The position numbers were made by a program, and so were the translations under genes. A stretch of 60,000 bases of DNA from Bugula neritina (lineage: Eukaryota; Bryozoa; Gymnolaemata; Cheilostomatida; Bugulidae): contig OZ037769.1 in the NCBI GenBank assembly GCA_964035545.1, forward strand, positions 6,260,429-6,320,428, written 5' to 3'. Each line of letters opens with the position of its first letter. The stretch's first letter is position 1. The notes under the pieces are model-generated. The model made no database searches. It was not told the origin of the DNA and saw only the letters and a program-made list of their open reading frames with translations. Of the stretch, positions 32,201 to 44,844 are shown piece after piece.

Positions 32201-33254
32201 ATCACTAGATTGGACATTCCTATAACTAGATTTAATGCAATCTGCTAAGTCTATCAAGACTTTACTTCACACTTCATTATTTGCCAAAGGTTTTGCATTG
32301 TAACTCTGTTGGCAAGAAAGTTATGCATATTTAAGGAAGTTTTTCACACGTTTATGATCTGAGACATATATTGTAGCCCTGTGACTGATACACAATGTTC
32401 ATTTACATAATAATTTATTCAGTTTCTATGTCTGCCAAATATTTGTGCAATCTGAATAGTATATACCAGCCTGATACATGAATACGATTAAAACACATTG
32501 AAGCACCATTTTTCTTTCCATTTCATAATTTGAAAAACACAAGCTGGCAATTCTTAGAAGTAACTTTTGGCAAAAAAGTCACCAAAAGTCGTCATCAATT
32601 TAAAACGAACTAACAGTTTTTGACTAGCATTAGTTTTTACTGATATCTATAGCCTAAGATGTTATTTGTGTGTGAAATAATGCATTAGACTTCAACATCT
32701 AACTAAAAAGTAAACACCCAATGCTAAATGACAACCTATATTGTTGAACCAAATACAATCTTCGAAAGATAACTTAATTCTCTTGACGAAGCTACATTTT
32801 CTCACCATCCTAACAACAGTTAGCAGCACCAGGTAAACGGCCTACCAGGTAAACGGCCTACCAGGACTACATACATATTTGTCTAATGATTTCGCATGCT
32901 GTTATCAAGGTAGTATATTACTTTGCTCATTACCAATTTTACAAAACATATAATTGTTCCAAGGCCAGAGTAATCAACCAGCAACCCTGGTTGCTGTTTT
33001 GACTACCAGCCAGTCAAACATTGGTCAGTCAAAACCAATAACCCTGCCCGCTGATATGGAGAACCGTTAGTAAGTTGATGCCCACCCTTTATTTGTGGGA
33101 TAAAGTGAATCACCAATAAAATAAACAATCTAACCAATACAATATAAACTGTTGACCACTGGAATGCTGCCCTGAAAACTACTTTGACTTTTTGCAATGT
33201 TTATTACTAGTATTTCTAATGACAATTAGTAACAGTTAGATGTAATAATAATTA

Positions 33255-33449
33255 TATTAATTAGCAACAGCACAAATAGTAGCAGCAGTAGCAATCGCAG
33301 TAGTAGTATAGTAATAGTAGCTATAGTAGCAACAGCAGCAGCAGTAGTAGTACAAGAAGTATTACTACTACAAAAAGTAGTAGTACAAGAAGTATTACTA
33401 CTACAAAAAGTAGTAGTACTAGAAGTAGTACATGTACTACTACTACTAC

Positions 33450-33515
<66 letters not shown>

Positions 33516-33546
33516 CAGCAGCAATAGTAGTAGTAGTAGTAGTAGT

Positions 33547-33582
<36 letters not shown>

Positions 33583-33705
33583 GGTGGTAGTGGTGGTAGT
33601 GGAGGTAGTATTAGTAGTAGTGGTGGTAGTGGTGGTAGTGGTGGTAGTGGTGGTAGTGGTGGTAGTGGTGGTAGTGGTGATAGTAGTGGTAGTAGTAGTA
33701 GAAGT
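33255..33705. repeat. Mosaic triplet-repeat block (GTA/GCA/GTG family)
   Basis: About 450 bp of triplets in domains. From left to right: mixed AGC/AGT, a duplicated 36-bp unit with ACAAGAAGTATTACTACTAC, a long AGT run, an AGC run (about 33547-33575), then GGT-AGT runs to 33700. The long minus-strand frames giving poly-Thr/Ala or poly-Leu are artefacts of the repeat. Confidence 0.95.
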
Positions 33706-33785
33706 ATTAACAGCCAGGACACCTGTGAAGCAGTAATGTAATTTAGGTAACAATAGGGCAGAGCTAAAATAAAACTAGCAGAAAG

Positions 33786-33815
33786 AGCACACCACTAACT
33801 GCAAAGTGGTGTGCT
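33786..33815. repeat. Perfect hairpin, 11-bp stem
   Basis: AGCACACCACT (33786-33796) and AGTGGTGTGCT (33805-33815) are exact complements around an 8-nt loop. No T-run follows on the plus strand. The role is unknown. Confidence 0.7.
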
Positions 33816-34413
33816 TATGTATTGGTTGCTAAAAGTTGGCAACTGAAAACTATATTAAACTTAAGTTGTTTATTAATTTATGATTTTAAGTAAAAATGGC
33901 ACAGATAAAAAATAGCTCAGTGAAAATGGCAGAGTAAACTCAACATAGCCCTGTTTATTAGGGAGTGGAAGGAGAAGGGGGGACTACCGTGACTCATTAT
34001 AAAACAGAGGGTCGGCCTGAATCTGAAACATGTTATACACTCCATCATACAACCACTCAACACTTCTTCAAAAAGATTCCTAAAGTACATTTCAGAAAAC
34101 CAAGTTCTACAATACTGAGCTGCATGTATACAATATAGCTTGTCTAGCTTATTCACAAATAATCAGAAAAAGGTTTGAATTAGTGAGCTTAATTGTTTTC
34201 TTATGATGTGTTGTTTTTAACAGCTCAAACTGTGTTTAGCTACACTTGCATGCTAGACTAATAAGGGAAGCAGTAAAAGTCAAAAATCAATATGCATTTC
34301 ATCACAACATCACAGCATTGTCTACGAAGATAGGTCATTTGACATAGAATCTAATGACCTATAAACAGCAGCCGATTGAAACAACCAGATGAGATAAATG
34401 TTTACAACTACAG

Positions 34414-34433
34414 TGTTGATAAATTTATCAACA
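34414..34433. repeat. 20-bp perfect palindrome
   Basis: TGTTGATAAATTTATCAACA reads identically on both strands. It may be a dimeric protein-binding site or chance in AT-rich DNA. Confidence 0.7.
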
Positions 34434-35539
34434 TGAGGTCATTGGTTTCTAATTATGTCAGATTAGAAGGATTACACAGGTCGTATTTATATATTCACTA
34501 CCCTTACAGACCCCTTACTACTTGCTAGGCTGGTTGACTTTCTACATATGTCTGTAAACTGTAAACTACTGCCAACTAAAACTCAGTCAAGTTCAACGAC
34601 CTCGTAAATCTTGCCTCCTTTTCATTCTGATACGTGCAATCGAATATTTAAAATAGGATACGAAGTACTTTAGTCTGACATGTCTGCCGCTCTATTGATC
34701 ATAAATTATTGAGTATACGACAACATTTTCACCCACATGACTTCTGTAGAACACCACGTGAAGTTTAGTGAAGCGGGGCTTCCAGGTATTTTTAGCTTGT
34801 TACATTACATAAGTAGCTATAACGTAGTGTTATGTTAACAACGTTGTGTAGCAATATGTTATTGGTTCATTAATAGTATTGTTGGTCATTGTTATTCAAT
34901 AATGAATCAATGTTTAAACCAATGTATTTATAGCAAAAATGTCTATTTATGATACTACTCTCACAAAGTATTATTACTTGATTGCATATATTTATTTAAA
35001 AATAAAATCATATTTATTCAAACTATTGTTGATTTATAATTAAAAGTTAAAAATATAACAATTCCTTGACAAATAATGACGATATTTATTAAAAAAAATC
35101 TCCAACTCGCATTGCAAGCTCATGTGGTCACCTAAATAAAAAGCATATAGGCAACACACAGATAGATACAAGGTGTTGTAGAAATAAATGGTTAATGCTG
35201 TCTTCCAATCCAATAGAAGAATATAAGATAAGCAATATATTGAAGTGTGTATAATACAATATTAACTGAAGTTGTAATATATACAGGAACGTCCCTTAGG
35301 AACTGTTAAGCTTCACCACTAAACTTACTTTGCATTAACTTGTCCCTTGTGAGTATAGATATAAGAAAGTACTCTGGTAAAGAAGTGTCCGTAAACAGGT
35401 TTTATCTGATCAACATGTAAGCAGAATACTTTGCAGTAAAACTACTGCAGAGAGCAATTTCTATAGCACTAGAGAATTTCTTGTGGAAAAAATAGTAAAA
35501 CAAAATTTAAACTATAGCATTGTTTCAAAAATCGAAGAA

Positions 35540-35600
35540 GCAGCCATGGTCTAGGGTTTAGAGGTCATGAGTTGAATCCTGGCAGGGCCATTGGTAAGCA
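35540..35600 (+). mobile_element. SINE-like tRNA fragment
   Basis: It contains GAGGTCATGAGTTGAATCCT, closely matching the GAGGTCATGGGTTTGATTCC segment of the SINE-like head at 11461-11535. The B-box-like part is recognisable; the A-box part is decayed. It is probably another member of the same family. Confidence 0.45.
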
Positions 35601-37242
35601 TCAGAATATAATTTCTCCTGTGCTACAGCATACACAGCGCTATAGTCAAACACAGATTTTAGCACACACAGAGAAAATCTTGTTGGCAGGGGTTTTCACA
35701 GGGATGGAGAATTGCGAGTTTTTCTTTTTTAAAAAAATAGAAATCAATGCACAAAAATGATGTATAAATGAGATAATAAATTTTCTGACTTTAAATTTTG
35801 CAGTTTAACTATGACCCCCCCATCCCCCTCACCCCCCTCATACAAACGTGCCAATAAAAGATAATGTCGGTAACTCAATCAGAAATCAGAAAATTGCTAG
35901 CTAAAATAATAAAGCTAATGACATGCCAAAAAAGTGGCTCCATTATATTCATGTATTGTATACTGTAGTGCTATCAAGCTTCATATTATACAAATGCATG
36001 CATATACAAGATGATATCAGAAAAATGATCAGTTAAGAAAGGTGTTTTGATAAAATGTTTTATATCAATGTTGTTGTTAAATTAACATATGATCTAAACA
36101 ACTGGATTAATTTGACACACCTTTACAAGGGTGTTTTGGTATACTAATATTGATGTTAAAACAAGATGTGTATAAACAGGCTGGTTAAGGAGATTTTTTA
36201 TTCAGCAACAAATAAACTCGAATAATTTTCTAATATCACGCCTTTCAACAGCTCTCACCAAATATACATGATTCTTTCATATCGTTTAGAAAAGTTTACA
36301 ACAACTTGTGTTGAAATTTTCTTTGTTAATTAATTTAATTAGCTGCTATATGATTTCCTCATAATGATAGAGAGTTGGGATAAACCAAATAATAGATGCC
36401 CTCCTTTTGAGTTGGGCATTTGCTTGTAATATTGTACATTTATTAAATGTAAACTTAGTTTTAATTATTACGTGCTTAATTAAAGCTATAAAAAGTTGCA
36501 AGCCTACAAATGACACATAAAAGAGCATTTCAATCATAAAGATATATAATAGTCGAAGGCAGATTATTGTAAGCAGTAGTTGTCTTCCTATTTTGGAGTC
36601 ACTAACCGGGACACATCGTATAACTACCTACTTTATAAAAGCTTTGCAGTGAAATAGTGTTATAGGAGCTCCAAATGCCAAGTTTGCAGTAACCATAAGT
36701 TGTATTTTGAGCTGTTGGCTTCGTTTTCTTGTCTTCCTTGTCCTATAATGCATACATGCTATAAAATATGGAAACTTGCTTAGTTGGCACAACTTTTTGT
36801 GAAATACTATAATGTTGCAGCAAAAGTAGAAAAATATTTGAAAGACGTGGCTATATAGCAAACTTGCAACCAGTCTACCTGGTAATAGAAGATTTAATGT
36901 TGTGCAACTGGTCCACCAATGTGCACCCATCACCTGAATCTAGTATAATGAGACAAAACTAACAATGCTCAAACAGTGCTTACTCCATGCAGGCTAAATA
37001 TTTCTAACACAGTAATATTTTACAATATTTTATAATTTAAAGCCCATATTTCGGAAATATGGGAATATAATCTATATTCATTTTAATGATAGTTTCAACC
37101 TACAATTATTTGCTATCATACTATTTTGTTACCCTTAATATGCATCCACATGCTAACTTTTGTTCCTATTTGAGCTGGTCGAATAGGCCACGCCTCCTAT
37201 ATAGAAACCGTTGGCTGCGCACCAGAAATCTTACCATCGCAG

Positions 37243-37250
37243 TATAAAAG
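37243..37250 (+). promoter_or_regulatory. TATA box, PDE7 core promoter
   Basis: TATAAAAG lies about 150 bp before the PDE7 start codon, in a locally GC-richer patch that also has a CACGCCTCC-type element (about 37188-37196). Transcription would be expected to begin near 37275, giving a 5' UTR of about 125 nt. An in-frame TGA at 37390 closes the frame upstream of the ATG. Confidence 0.55.
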
Positions 37251-37398
37251 CGCAAACCCACCCGGCCAAGTGTATTTAGCACTACAAGTTAGCATTGTGA
37301 GTAGGCATAGCAAACTGAAAGATTGGGCACAGATAAAGATAGTATATATACTGTTGCTCCCAATTGAAAGCTTCACGGATTTATATTAGTGACTAGTA

Positions 37399-40300
37399 AT
37401 GGGAATGTTTTCTTATAACACACCAGCAGCAGCACGTACAACACTGAGCAGGTTCGGAGCTTCAACTACAGCTGACCGCAGCACTACAGGTGAGGAACAT
37501 ATTCATATTGAATTTGATATATTCATATTTGAAGGATTACATATTTCATAGAATCAGCTGAACTCAAGCCTTTGAAAGGACTTCCTCTGTAAAGCCTCTG
37601 TAAAGAATATTGTAAGAACTGCTGACACTTGATTTAATCAGCTCGAATGATTGTTTAGTTAGTATTAATTATATTCATAATCAATACAAACAATAGGCAT
37701 GACGTCAACGGGCTGCAGCGACTGTAACTTAGAAATAATAATTAAACTTTTCAAGTTGGCAGTTCAATATTATTGTAACCCAGTCAGCTGCATTAGTACC
37801 CGTGAGTGAGCAATTGTGCAGATATTACTTTAGCCTACGTGCTGCCTTATAATTATTAATTATTATATAAGTGCTAATAGTAATGTACAGTCAGTCTCGG
37901 GAGCTTACAGCTTAATTTTAATTTGAAAAAAAAACGCGATTGTATTCATTTTATGTTAACAAGTAAAGGCTAGAAGTGGGGCGTAGTTTAGAAATCAATT
38001 GGCAAATGTTTTAGTAAATTTTCAATTAGGCTGGATAAGCTTATCATTAATATAGGAGACTTGATAAAGGATTTAGCATTTACTCTATCGTGTTGATTTG
38101 TAGTTGATAGTGGCACTGAGGAGAATGCAACTTTCATTCCTGGGTTGGATATGTTAGCAAAATCTTCATGCATAGATATGGGTATGTATTTAAGTTTGAT
38201 AACCAGCAGTAGATATAGGTAGTTTCGGTATTGCTTGTCTCCTTTCAGTTTTATAAGTTCAATGTTTCTGATCACACTCTAGTCTGCAATAACATGTTTG
38301 TAATGACTTCAATGAAAATTAGTTTTCCAGTAAATCTGCCAAGCAGCTGCTATTTGTTTACCCATAATAATAATATTTGTGGTAATTTCTTTCCTCATTT
38401 GATCATTTCTTATCCATTGATCTTCCTTTTTGAATATATTAGATCAAACAGGTCCACATCTAAAATGCCAGTATTTTTTTGCCATCTGAGAATTATCATT
38501 ATACAATAGAATTTGAAAGCATTGCTTAACCACATTAACCATACTGATGATGAAACTAGATAACCATGTGATGTTGGCTTTCCATAATGGCTCAGCATAA
38601 TTTCTGAACTGAATGCATAGACATATTCCATGAATTTTCAAAGCATCTAAATCATGAGTGTACGTCATTAACCAATTTCTTTTCAAGCAGAATGCATTGA
38701 AAAATCATCCGGGTATTAGCTGGGTTTAATGTAGTTATTGATTGTTGTAAGAAGGTTAATAGTATTAGCTAGAAACATTACCCTGACCAGTAGAGTTTTG
38801 GAATGCATGCAGCTGGGTTTATTAACTAAAGAAATGCAATGGAATCTGTAATATAGTATGATTATTGGCCATAACTAAGCAAATGGGGCAATTTAACTAT
38901 TTCAGTTCCTAGTTCGAGTGAGAAGAGTGATTTATATAGCGGCAGAAATACTAACAGAGTCATTAAGTTATTCTAGTTGCCAGAATTGCAGTTGGCATTA
39001 TTCCAATATAATCTTTACAGGCGGAGCTTGTTACAAAAGTAGTCCATCTCAGTACAGACAATCTGGAAGGTCGGCCAGCATGAGACATAAAAGTCGAAAG
39101 ACAAATGTGAGGAGATGCAAAAGAGTAAAAACGTTTGGAGATGGATACACAAGTCTGCTTGATGACGTATACAACTCTCAAACCAAGGTTAGATATGAAA
39201 AGATATATAGTGGACAACTCCGAATATTTTTTTTCAGTTTTCAACTCACAATGTTTTGGCGTTTCATTATGATTATATGTTGCTTGACTCTTGTTGCAGT
39301 GCATTCTCTCCAAGATTTCTGATTGGTCATTTGATGTGTTCGCTTTGGAGAAAGCGTCCAATGGTAGAGCTCTATTCAATGTGATCCTCAAGTTGTTTCA
39401 GAAGCACAACCTCATTGAACATTTCCAGCTGGATGTCGTAAAACTCATGAACTTTGCAAGTAAGTGTAAACAAAATTCTTCATACTGCGAAAACATTGCT
39501 GAAAATTACATTTATTTAGACATCACCATGGTTCTGCTCAGCTGGTGGTAATTTTATCCCTAATAATTCCAGTAATGACTCCGTAATGTGGGTCCAAAAA
39601 GTATGATAGCTTTGTGTTTGTTCTGCCTTAGACATATTACACATTCCATTACCACATAGTCTCACTATGTTATTTATATGAGCTGATGCCTAGCGAAACC
39701 AACAACATGATAAGAATTATGTCGAACTTGAATCTTTGGCCAATCAATCGGCCAGAAAGAACTTGATGCTCAAGTTTTTTGTTACGATTAATACTGCATT
39801 CCATCTATTGATCAAAGGATTTTCAATTATAATGATTTTTGTCTACTATTTCATTGCCAGCTTTTATAATACTTTTTATTGTAAATCTTCAGGCATGGTA
39901 GAGGAAGGCTATCAACACAACCCTTACCATAACGCTACCCACGCAGCTGATGTTACTCAGGCCATGCATTGCTATATCACACAAGGAAAGGTAAGATAAA
40001 ACTTCAAAGAAAGTTTAGTGTCGTATTATATTAGCTGTGCATGTGACTCAGTATTTTTGTTCAGTGTTCCATAATGTACCCTCAACTTGAGCCCTATTAT
40101 GATTATTCTAAGAAACAACTTTTACTCACCTTCCTACAGATACAGCAACTATTTTGATGGCTTACAAATATGTTTTCATTTATGTTTCAGATTGCTAAGC
40201 ACATTACTCCAATTGAGACTCTAATATCCTTAGTATCTGCCATAACCCACGACCTTGACCACCCTGGTGTGAACCAACAGTTCTTGGTAAAGACGAGCAA

Positions 40301-42193
40301 CCCTCTAGCTGGTTTATATGAGGTAAGGTTTGCATATCGCTCATATTTAGACCTATAAAAACCATACACGGGTAGTTTAGACATTGCTTTTCAGTTTTAA
40401 TTGATATAAATGCACACTAAAATATATGTGATGCTATTAAATAAAGTTATTTTAATGTTATTCTGTTTGTATACAATTATATTCATTTTGGTTTTTAGAA
40501 CAAAGCAGTGCTGGAGAAACATCATTGGAGAACGGCTATAGCAGTACTTTATGAGACCGGACTGATAGATCACTTGTCTCATGATGTCAAGAGTCAGATA
40601 GAGATGGAGATGAAGTCCCTCATACTGGCTACTGACATGACCCGCCAGCAAGATTTCCTGGCGACTCTAAAAACGAGAATAATTGAAGACTCCCTTGACA
40701 TGTCTCGCTACGAAGACCGACACTTTATACTCCAGGTAATAGGATATACAAAAATGAGATTTCAGTCGACATTAGACAAAAATGTTAAACGGATAAAAGG
40801 GTTCAACATGTAATCTAGCCAATGCTGGACTCTAAACCCCTTTGATTTTTCAGAGTTTTTCCTGTTTGATGGTTGCAAATCTTATTAGGAATTTTCACCA
40901 ACTGGTACTACTGAATTTTATGAAGAGGAAATTGGCTTATATTTAAATGTCTCTGTAATGCTTTTTGATATGCCAAGCCCACTAAGTCAACTATAATCCT
41001 TAGAGTTAGTGCGTATCTCAATAACCCAAATGTTTCTTTTGGAATAGAGATAAAATATCTGCAGTTTAATCTGGAAACATCAGTTATATAAGATTTGGTT
41101 TGTGTTTAGATTGCCATGAAGTGTGCCGACATTTCCAATCCATGCCGAGAATGGACTACGTGCAGATTGTGGAGTGAGAAAGTGTGCGATGAGTTCTTTA
41201 CACAAGGAGATATTGAAAGAAATCTTCAACTACCAATCTCCTCGCTATGCGATCGCTATGACAACACTGTACCTGCAATACAAACAGGTGAGTCCAACTT
41301 AAGTCCTATTGAGTTTCAGAGTTCACTCATTGATGTCAGAAATTCCTCAGATTAGTGTCAAGGGACAAGTTGTGCTGCTATGTTGCTTGAAACTGCATTA
41401 CAGTCTGCTGGTAGTTTGCAATGACAGTTACTGCTGCGTATATTCCACATTGTCTGCACTGTAAACATGCTGAATAAATTGCTAGCAGATGCTCACCTAC
41501 GTCATAGTTAATGTGAAATAGTATTGCCATGACTGAGGGAAGATTGTATATTAGCATAAATTACTTGCCTGCAGTGAATGCTTACTGACAGTCTGCATAT
41601 TGTAGTATTGATTTATCTTTAAACAAGTATTTAATTTCTTCTTATATCTTACAGGATTCATAGACTTCTGCGTCAAGCCATTGTTCACAGAGTTTGAAAA
41701 ATACCTATTCCCCTCCAGCATGCTATCTGAACAGCTGACTCATCTGGAAATCAACAGAGATAAATGGCAAGTAAAGAAAGAGTCAAAGCAAACCACAGCT
41801 AGACCCAGGCATATAGATATACCTTCACCTGCAGATGATTTACCTAGTGACATTCCTTCACCTACAGTCAGTGAAGATGGTGACATAGAGTCAGATCTCA
41901 TATGCACAGACAATATAGACATAGTAAAAGCTAGCAGCGTGTCTCACCTGCTAGATAGACGCCACAGCCTACCTGTATTAAACATATTAGGTACTAAAAA
42001 CCTTCTTTCTCGGAGGCAAAGTTTCCATGATGGACCTCACACTGATAATAGCGGAGCAACTGACTCTTTAGAAACTTGTAAACTAGCTGGTCAACTCTAT
42101 CAGTTTAACAATAATCTAGTTTCAAGTCACGATCAGATTTCACAGCTAATAGAAAATCTCATAGTCCACAACACCATACGGTGCTCATCTTGA
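37399..42193 (+). CDS. PDE7: PDE7-family high-affinity cAMP-specific 3',5'-cyclic nucleotide phosphodiesterase
   Basis: Hydrolyses cAMP to AMP and so ends PKA signalling. Exons: 37399-37489, 39021-39187, 39300-39459, 39893-39990, 40191-40322, 40499-40735, 41110-41287, 41655-42193 (1,602 nt, 533 residues plus TGA). All introns are GT-AG and in frame. Residues 75-88 ([14 protein letters not shown]) match the PDE7 pre-catalytic segment. The catalytic domain spans about 87-392: the general-acid His152 and metal ligand His156 are in [12 protein letters not shown]; His192 and Asp193 are in the PDE signature [12 protein letters not shown]; Asp302 is in KCADISNP; and the purine-clamping Gln353 is in IQTGF. 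The sequence follows PDE7A/PDE7B rather than PDE4 or PDE8 (for example [20 protein letters not shown]). The tail (about 393-533) is longer than I recall for human PDE7 and has two RRxS sites (RRHS459LP, RRQS477F) and repeated IPSP motifs. It represents the single pre-duplication PDE7. Confidence 0.97.
37700..37707. promoter_or_regulatory. cAMP-response element palindrome in PDE7 intron 1
   Basis: TGACGTCA, the full consensus CREB/ATF site, lies about 210 bp into intron 1 and about 430 bp from the predicted start of transcription. CREB control of a cAMP phosphodiesterase would make a negative feedback loop. The same octamer occurs at 52110-52117 in an MTFR intron, so chance is a real possibility. 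Confidence 0.4.
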
Positions 42194-44844
42194 TTTTTGT
42201 CAACTTTTGCCATATTTCTCGTTTGTATTTTGAAGCATTAAGTTCGCTTTTTGCTTTGCAAGTCGGGTTTATGGATTTTCATTTTACCGTATTTTGACAA
42301 ATCATTAGGACTCACCGTAATGGGCACGGGCTATTAATAATATAATTTTTTTTTAATTTATTATGACTGCACCTTCTTCAGGTGCTATATTTTAAAAAAT
42401 ATATGACTTATTCTTCCTCTAGAACCAAAAATGTTTTGACTTGTGGTTGAGGATTTTTTATACCTTTAAGGTGGATGCATGGTTTAGCAGTGAATTTGCC
42501 TAAGCATGCCAACCTGCCTATAACGTGCATGCCGATTAGCATTTCACCCAAATTGTAGACAAGGTTGCTGTGAAACATAACAGCACATGTCACTGTAACA
42601 TTATCTGCATTCATAGTTCGTTGACATGAGGATTACTTTAAGGCTATATTCCATCCTTATTAGGTCTGCTACCAATTATCATTTGTCACTTTGAATAACA
42701 CAAGTTAGAAGTTCAAACTGTCAACACAAGCATACATGTAGGATTAGCTCACTGACACAAGTGGGGGGGGGGACACATTTACCACAAATAGTCACGAAAT
42801 AATTTGGAAGGAACTCCATAATCAGTGGGTATTGAAAACTACAAAACATGCCTCAGTAACAGCGAAGTCATAATTTGAAATGGAATTTAAAGAAAAAATA
42901 AATTCTTTGCTATACTTCCTGCCAAAAACAAGCTATTCTGATATGAAGTTGAAACAATATAACACAAAAACCCTTTGCATTCGCTAATGCAATTAGCAGA
43001 AGGGATGTAACATTACAAAGTGTGCATGTCTTTCAATACTTCTTACTTTCATTATGGTCAGCAAATATTCCAGTTACTTTATGCATGCATTCCTAGGTGA
43101 AAAGAATTTCCAAAGAAGCTTGTTATCATTCATAGTGATAGTTGATTGAAGAAGTTATGCCTCTTTAACTTAGCAAACAAAAGAAAAGTCACAATATTTG
43201 AGGCAACTGAAAAATGTACACTAAGCACAGATCTAGTGAGAAAAAATGTTTCCCAATCGAAGCTAGATTAGGATTCATATAATATACGGTCAGAAACAAG
43301 TACTACTAAGTGCTATGGTAGGTAGTTGTGAAAAGTTATGCATAGCGTTGGCACAAGTTTCCGTAGCAAAATGAAGTTGATTTGCATTATCTTTATATAA
43401 ATTTAAGAAAAGGCTTTAGCCAACAGTTCATTTATAAAACTATTCTACAATGTATTACAAGCCCACCTACATTTGTATAATATTTTAAAAACTTTATAAG
43501 TTGTATATATGTATCTGTATATATTTATATGCGCATACTACTTTCTAGTAAGCAACTGTCGGCAAAATATTATGTAATTATCAATACTCATTCACTTAGG
43601 CTAAATACCCTAATTACTTTAGTATTTCAAGAGTGGCAGACAGGAGTGAGTGCGTCAGAGATGCACACGTGTAGAGGAGTTCCACATTTCATGCACGTAG
43701 GTACTACTTGTTTACTCTGTAGCTGAGAGTTGAGCTAGCACACCGTCTGTTCACTTCTAATTGTTTTGTTTTTTAAACTTAGAATTTAAGTGCACTTGAG
43801 TAAGAGTTCTTTAGAATAAAAGTAAAGCTATAATCAACACATGTGAAGCAGAAGGCGCCCACCCTTTTCTCTACTAAAGAAATTACATCAGACTTTGGCA
43901 ACATGCCAACTCCTAAAAACAGCCTTGCAAATTTCAATAAATATCCCAATACAATTAATTGAAAAAATTCTTGTCAAGGAAGTACACCAGCAACATTATA
44001 TATACAATAGAGTGAAGCTACAACTATCTGATGCTAAAATGATCTCCACAATAAAGCTGTTTATATGGGAGTTTTTGCAATGTAATTCTGTATTATAAGC
44101 TGCAGTTTTCACAATATAGCTGTACATATGCTGCAGCTGCTATAACAGTTGCTCTATGCTGGCATTATGAGATAGTAAACGGATGCCCAGTGGCAGTGTT
44201 GATTCTGGAATGTCGGACTTTAAGGCATTTGGCTGAGACATCAAATCTGCTGCTGCAAATTCCAACCAGTACAAAAGACCTTTCAATTTCCCTTATTGCA
44301 TTCACTTTACTATGTCGATGGCTAGAAAAATGTTGCAAAAGTTATGCAGTCGGATATAAACTATTTCCAAACTTCACGCGAAACACTACATTTAGAATAA
44401 TCCTGCCAGACTTCCTAGCAATGGTATTTACTAATAAATAATGAATTACATAACTGAATAGTGGAATTTTTTATGCAAGGCAGTCATGAGTTTGAGCCCA
44501 AGAAAATGTTGGTAGGAAAAATCATCAAAAGGTATTGTTACTGCAAGGTATATTTTATTGCTAAAATTGTTGTAATTAAATATCTACGTAGCATAACACA
44601 GTAGATAAAAGCATTAATTTAATAAAACAAAAATAAAGTTATTGGTAAAGGACACAGTACAAACTATGTTATTTACAGAACATAAAAACAGATTATTATA
44701 TAGTTATCTACTTGATACAAGACTGTACTAGTGTATTCCCATAGAATGACGCACTTCAAACATTTTATTATGGCTTAAACAAGAAGAAATGTGAGTGCTG
44801 ATGCCCCTTCAATGCCCTCACCAGCTGACATTTCTAGACGTTAG
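42194..44844. other. Convergent intergenic region between PDE7 and MTFR
   Basis: The region holds the 3' UTRs and polyadenylation regions of both genes, which run toward each other. A tRNA/SINE-like string (GTCATGAGTTTGAGCCC) occurs at about 44484-44500. Short open frames at 42408-42614 (minus) and 44190-44441 (plus) show no recognisable family. Otherwise it is AT-rich, with a G run at 42763-42772. Confidence 0.6.
44554..44559 (-). terminator. Candidate MTFR polyadenylation signal
   Basis: TTTATT on the plus strand gives AATAAA on the minus strand about 290 nt after the MTFR stop codon. The hexamer is common in AT-rich DNA, so this is a candidate only. Confidence 0.35.

Noticed and set aside
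33226-33753. 175-codon poly-Thr/Ala and 133-codon poly-Leu frames
   Set aside because: They are artefacts of the triplet-repeat block; several frames are open at once, and there is no start context, splice structure or homology.
38963-39391. 142-codon minus-strand frame
   Set aside because: It is the antisense shadow of PDE7 exons 2 and 3, which fully explain the sequence.
42408-42614. 68-codon minus-strand frame with a possible donor after HLKG
   Set aside because: It briefly resembled a retroelement protease piece, but there is no motif or neighbouring domain to support it.
44190-44441. 83-codon plus-strand frame downstream of PDE7
   Set aside because: No homology recognised; it lies in the convergent 3' intergenic space.
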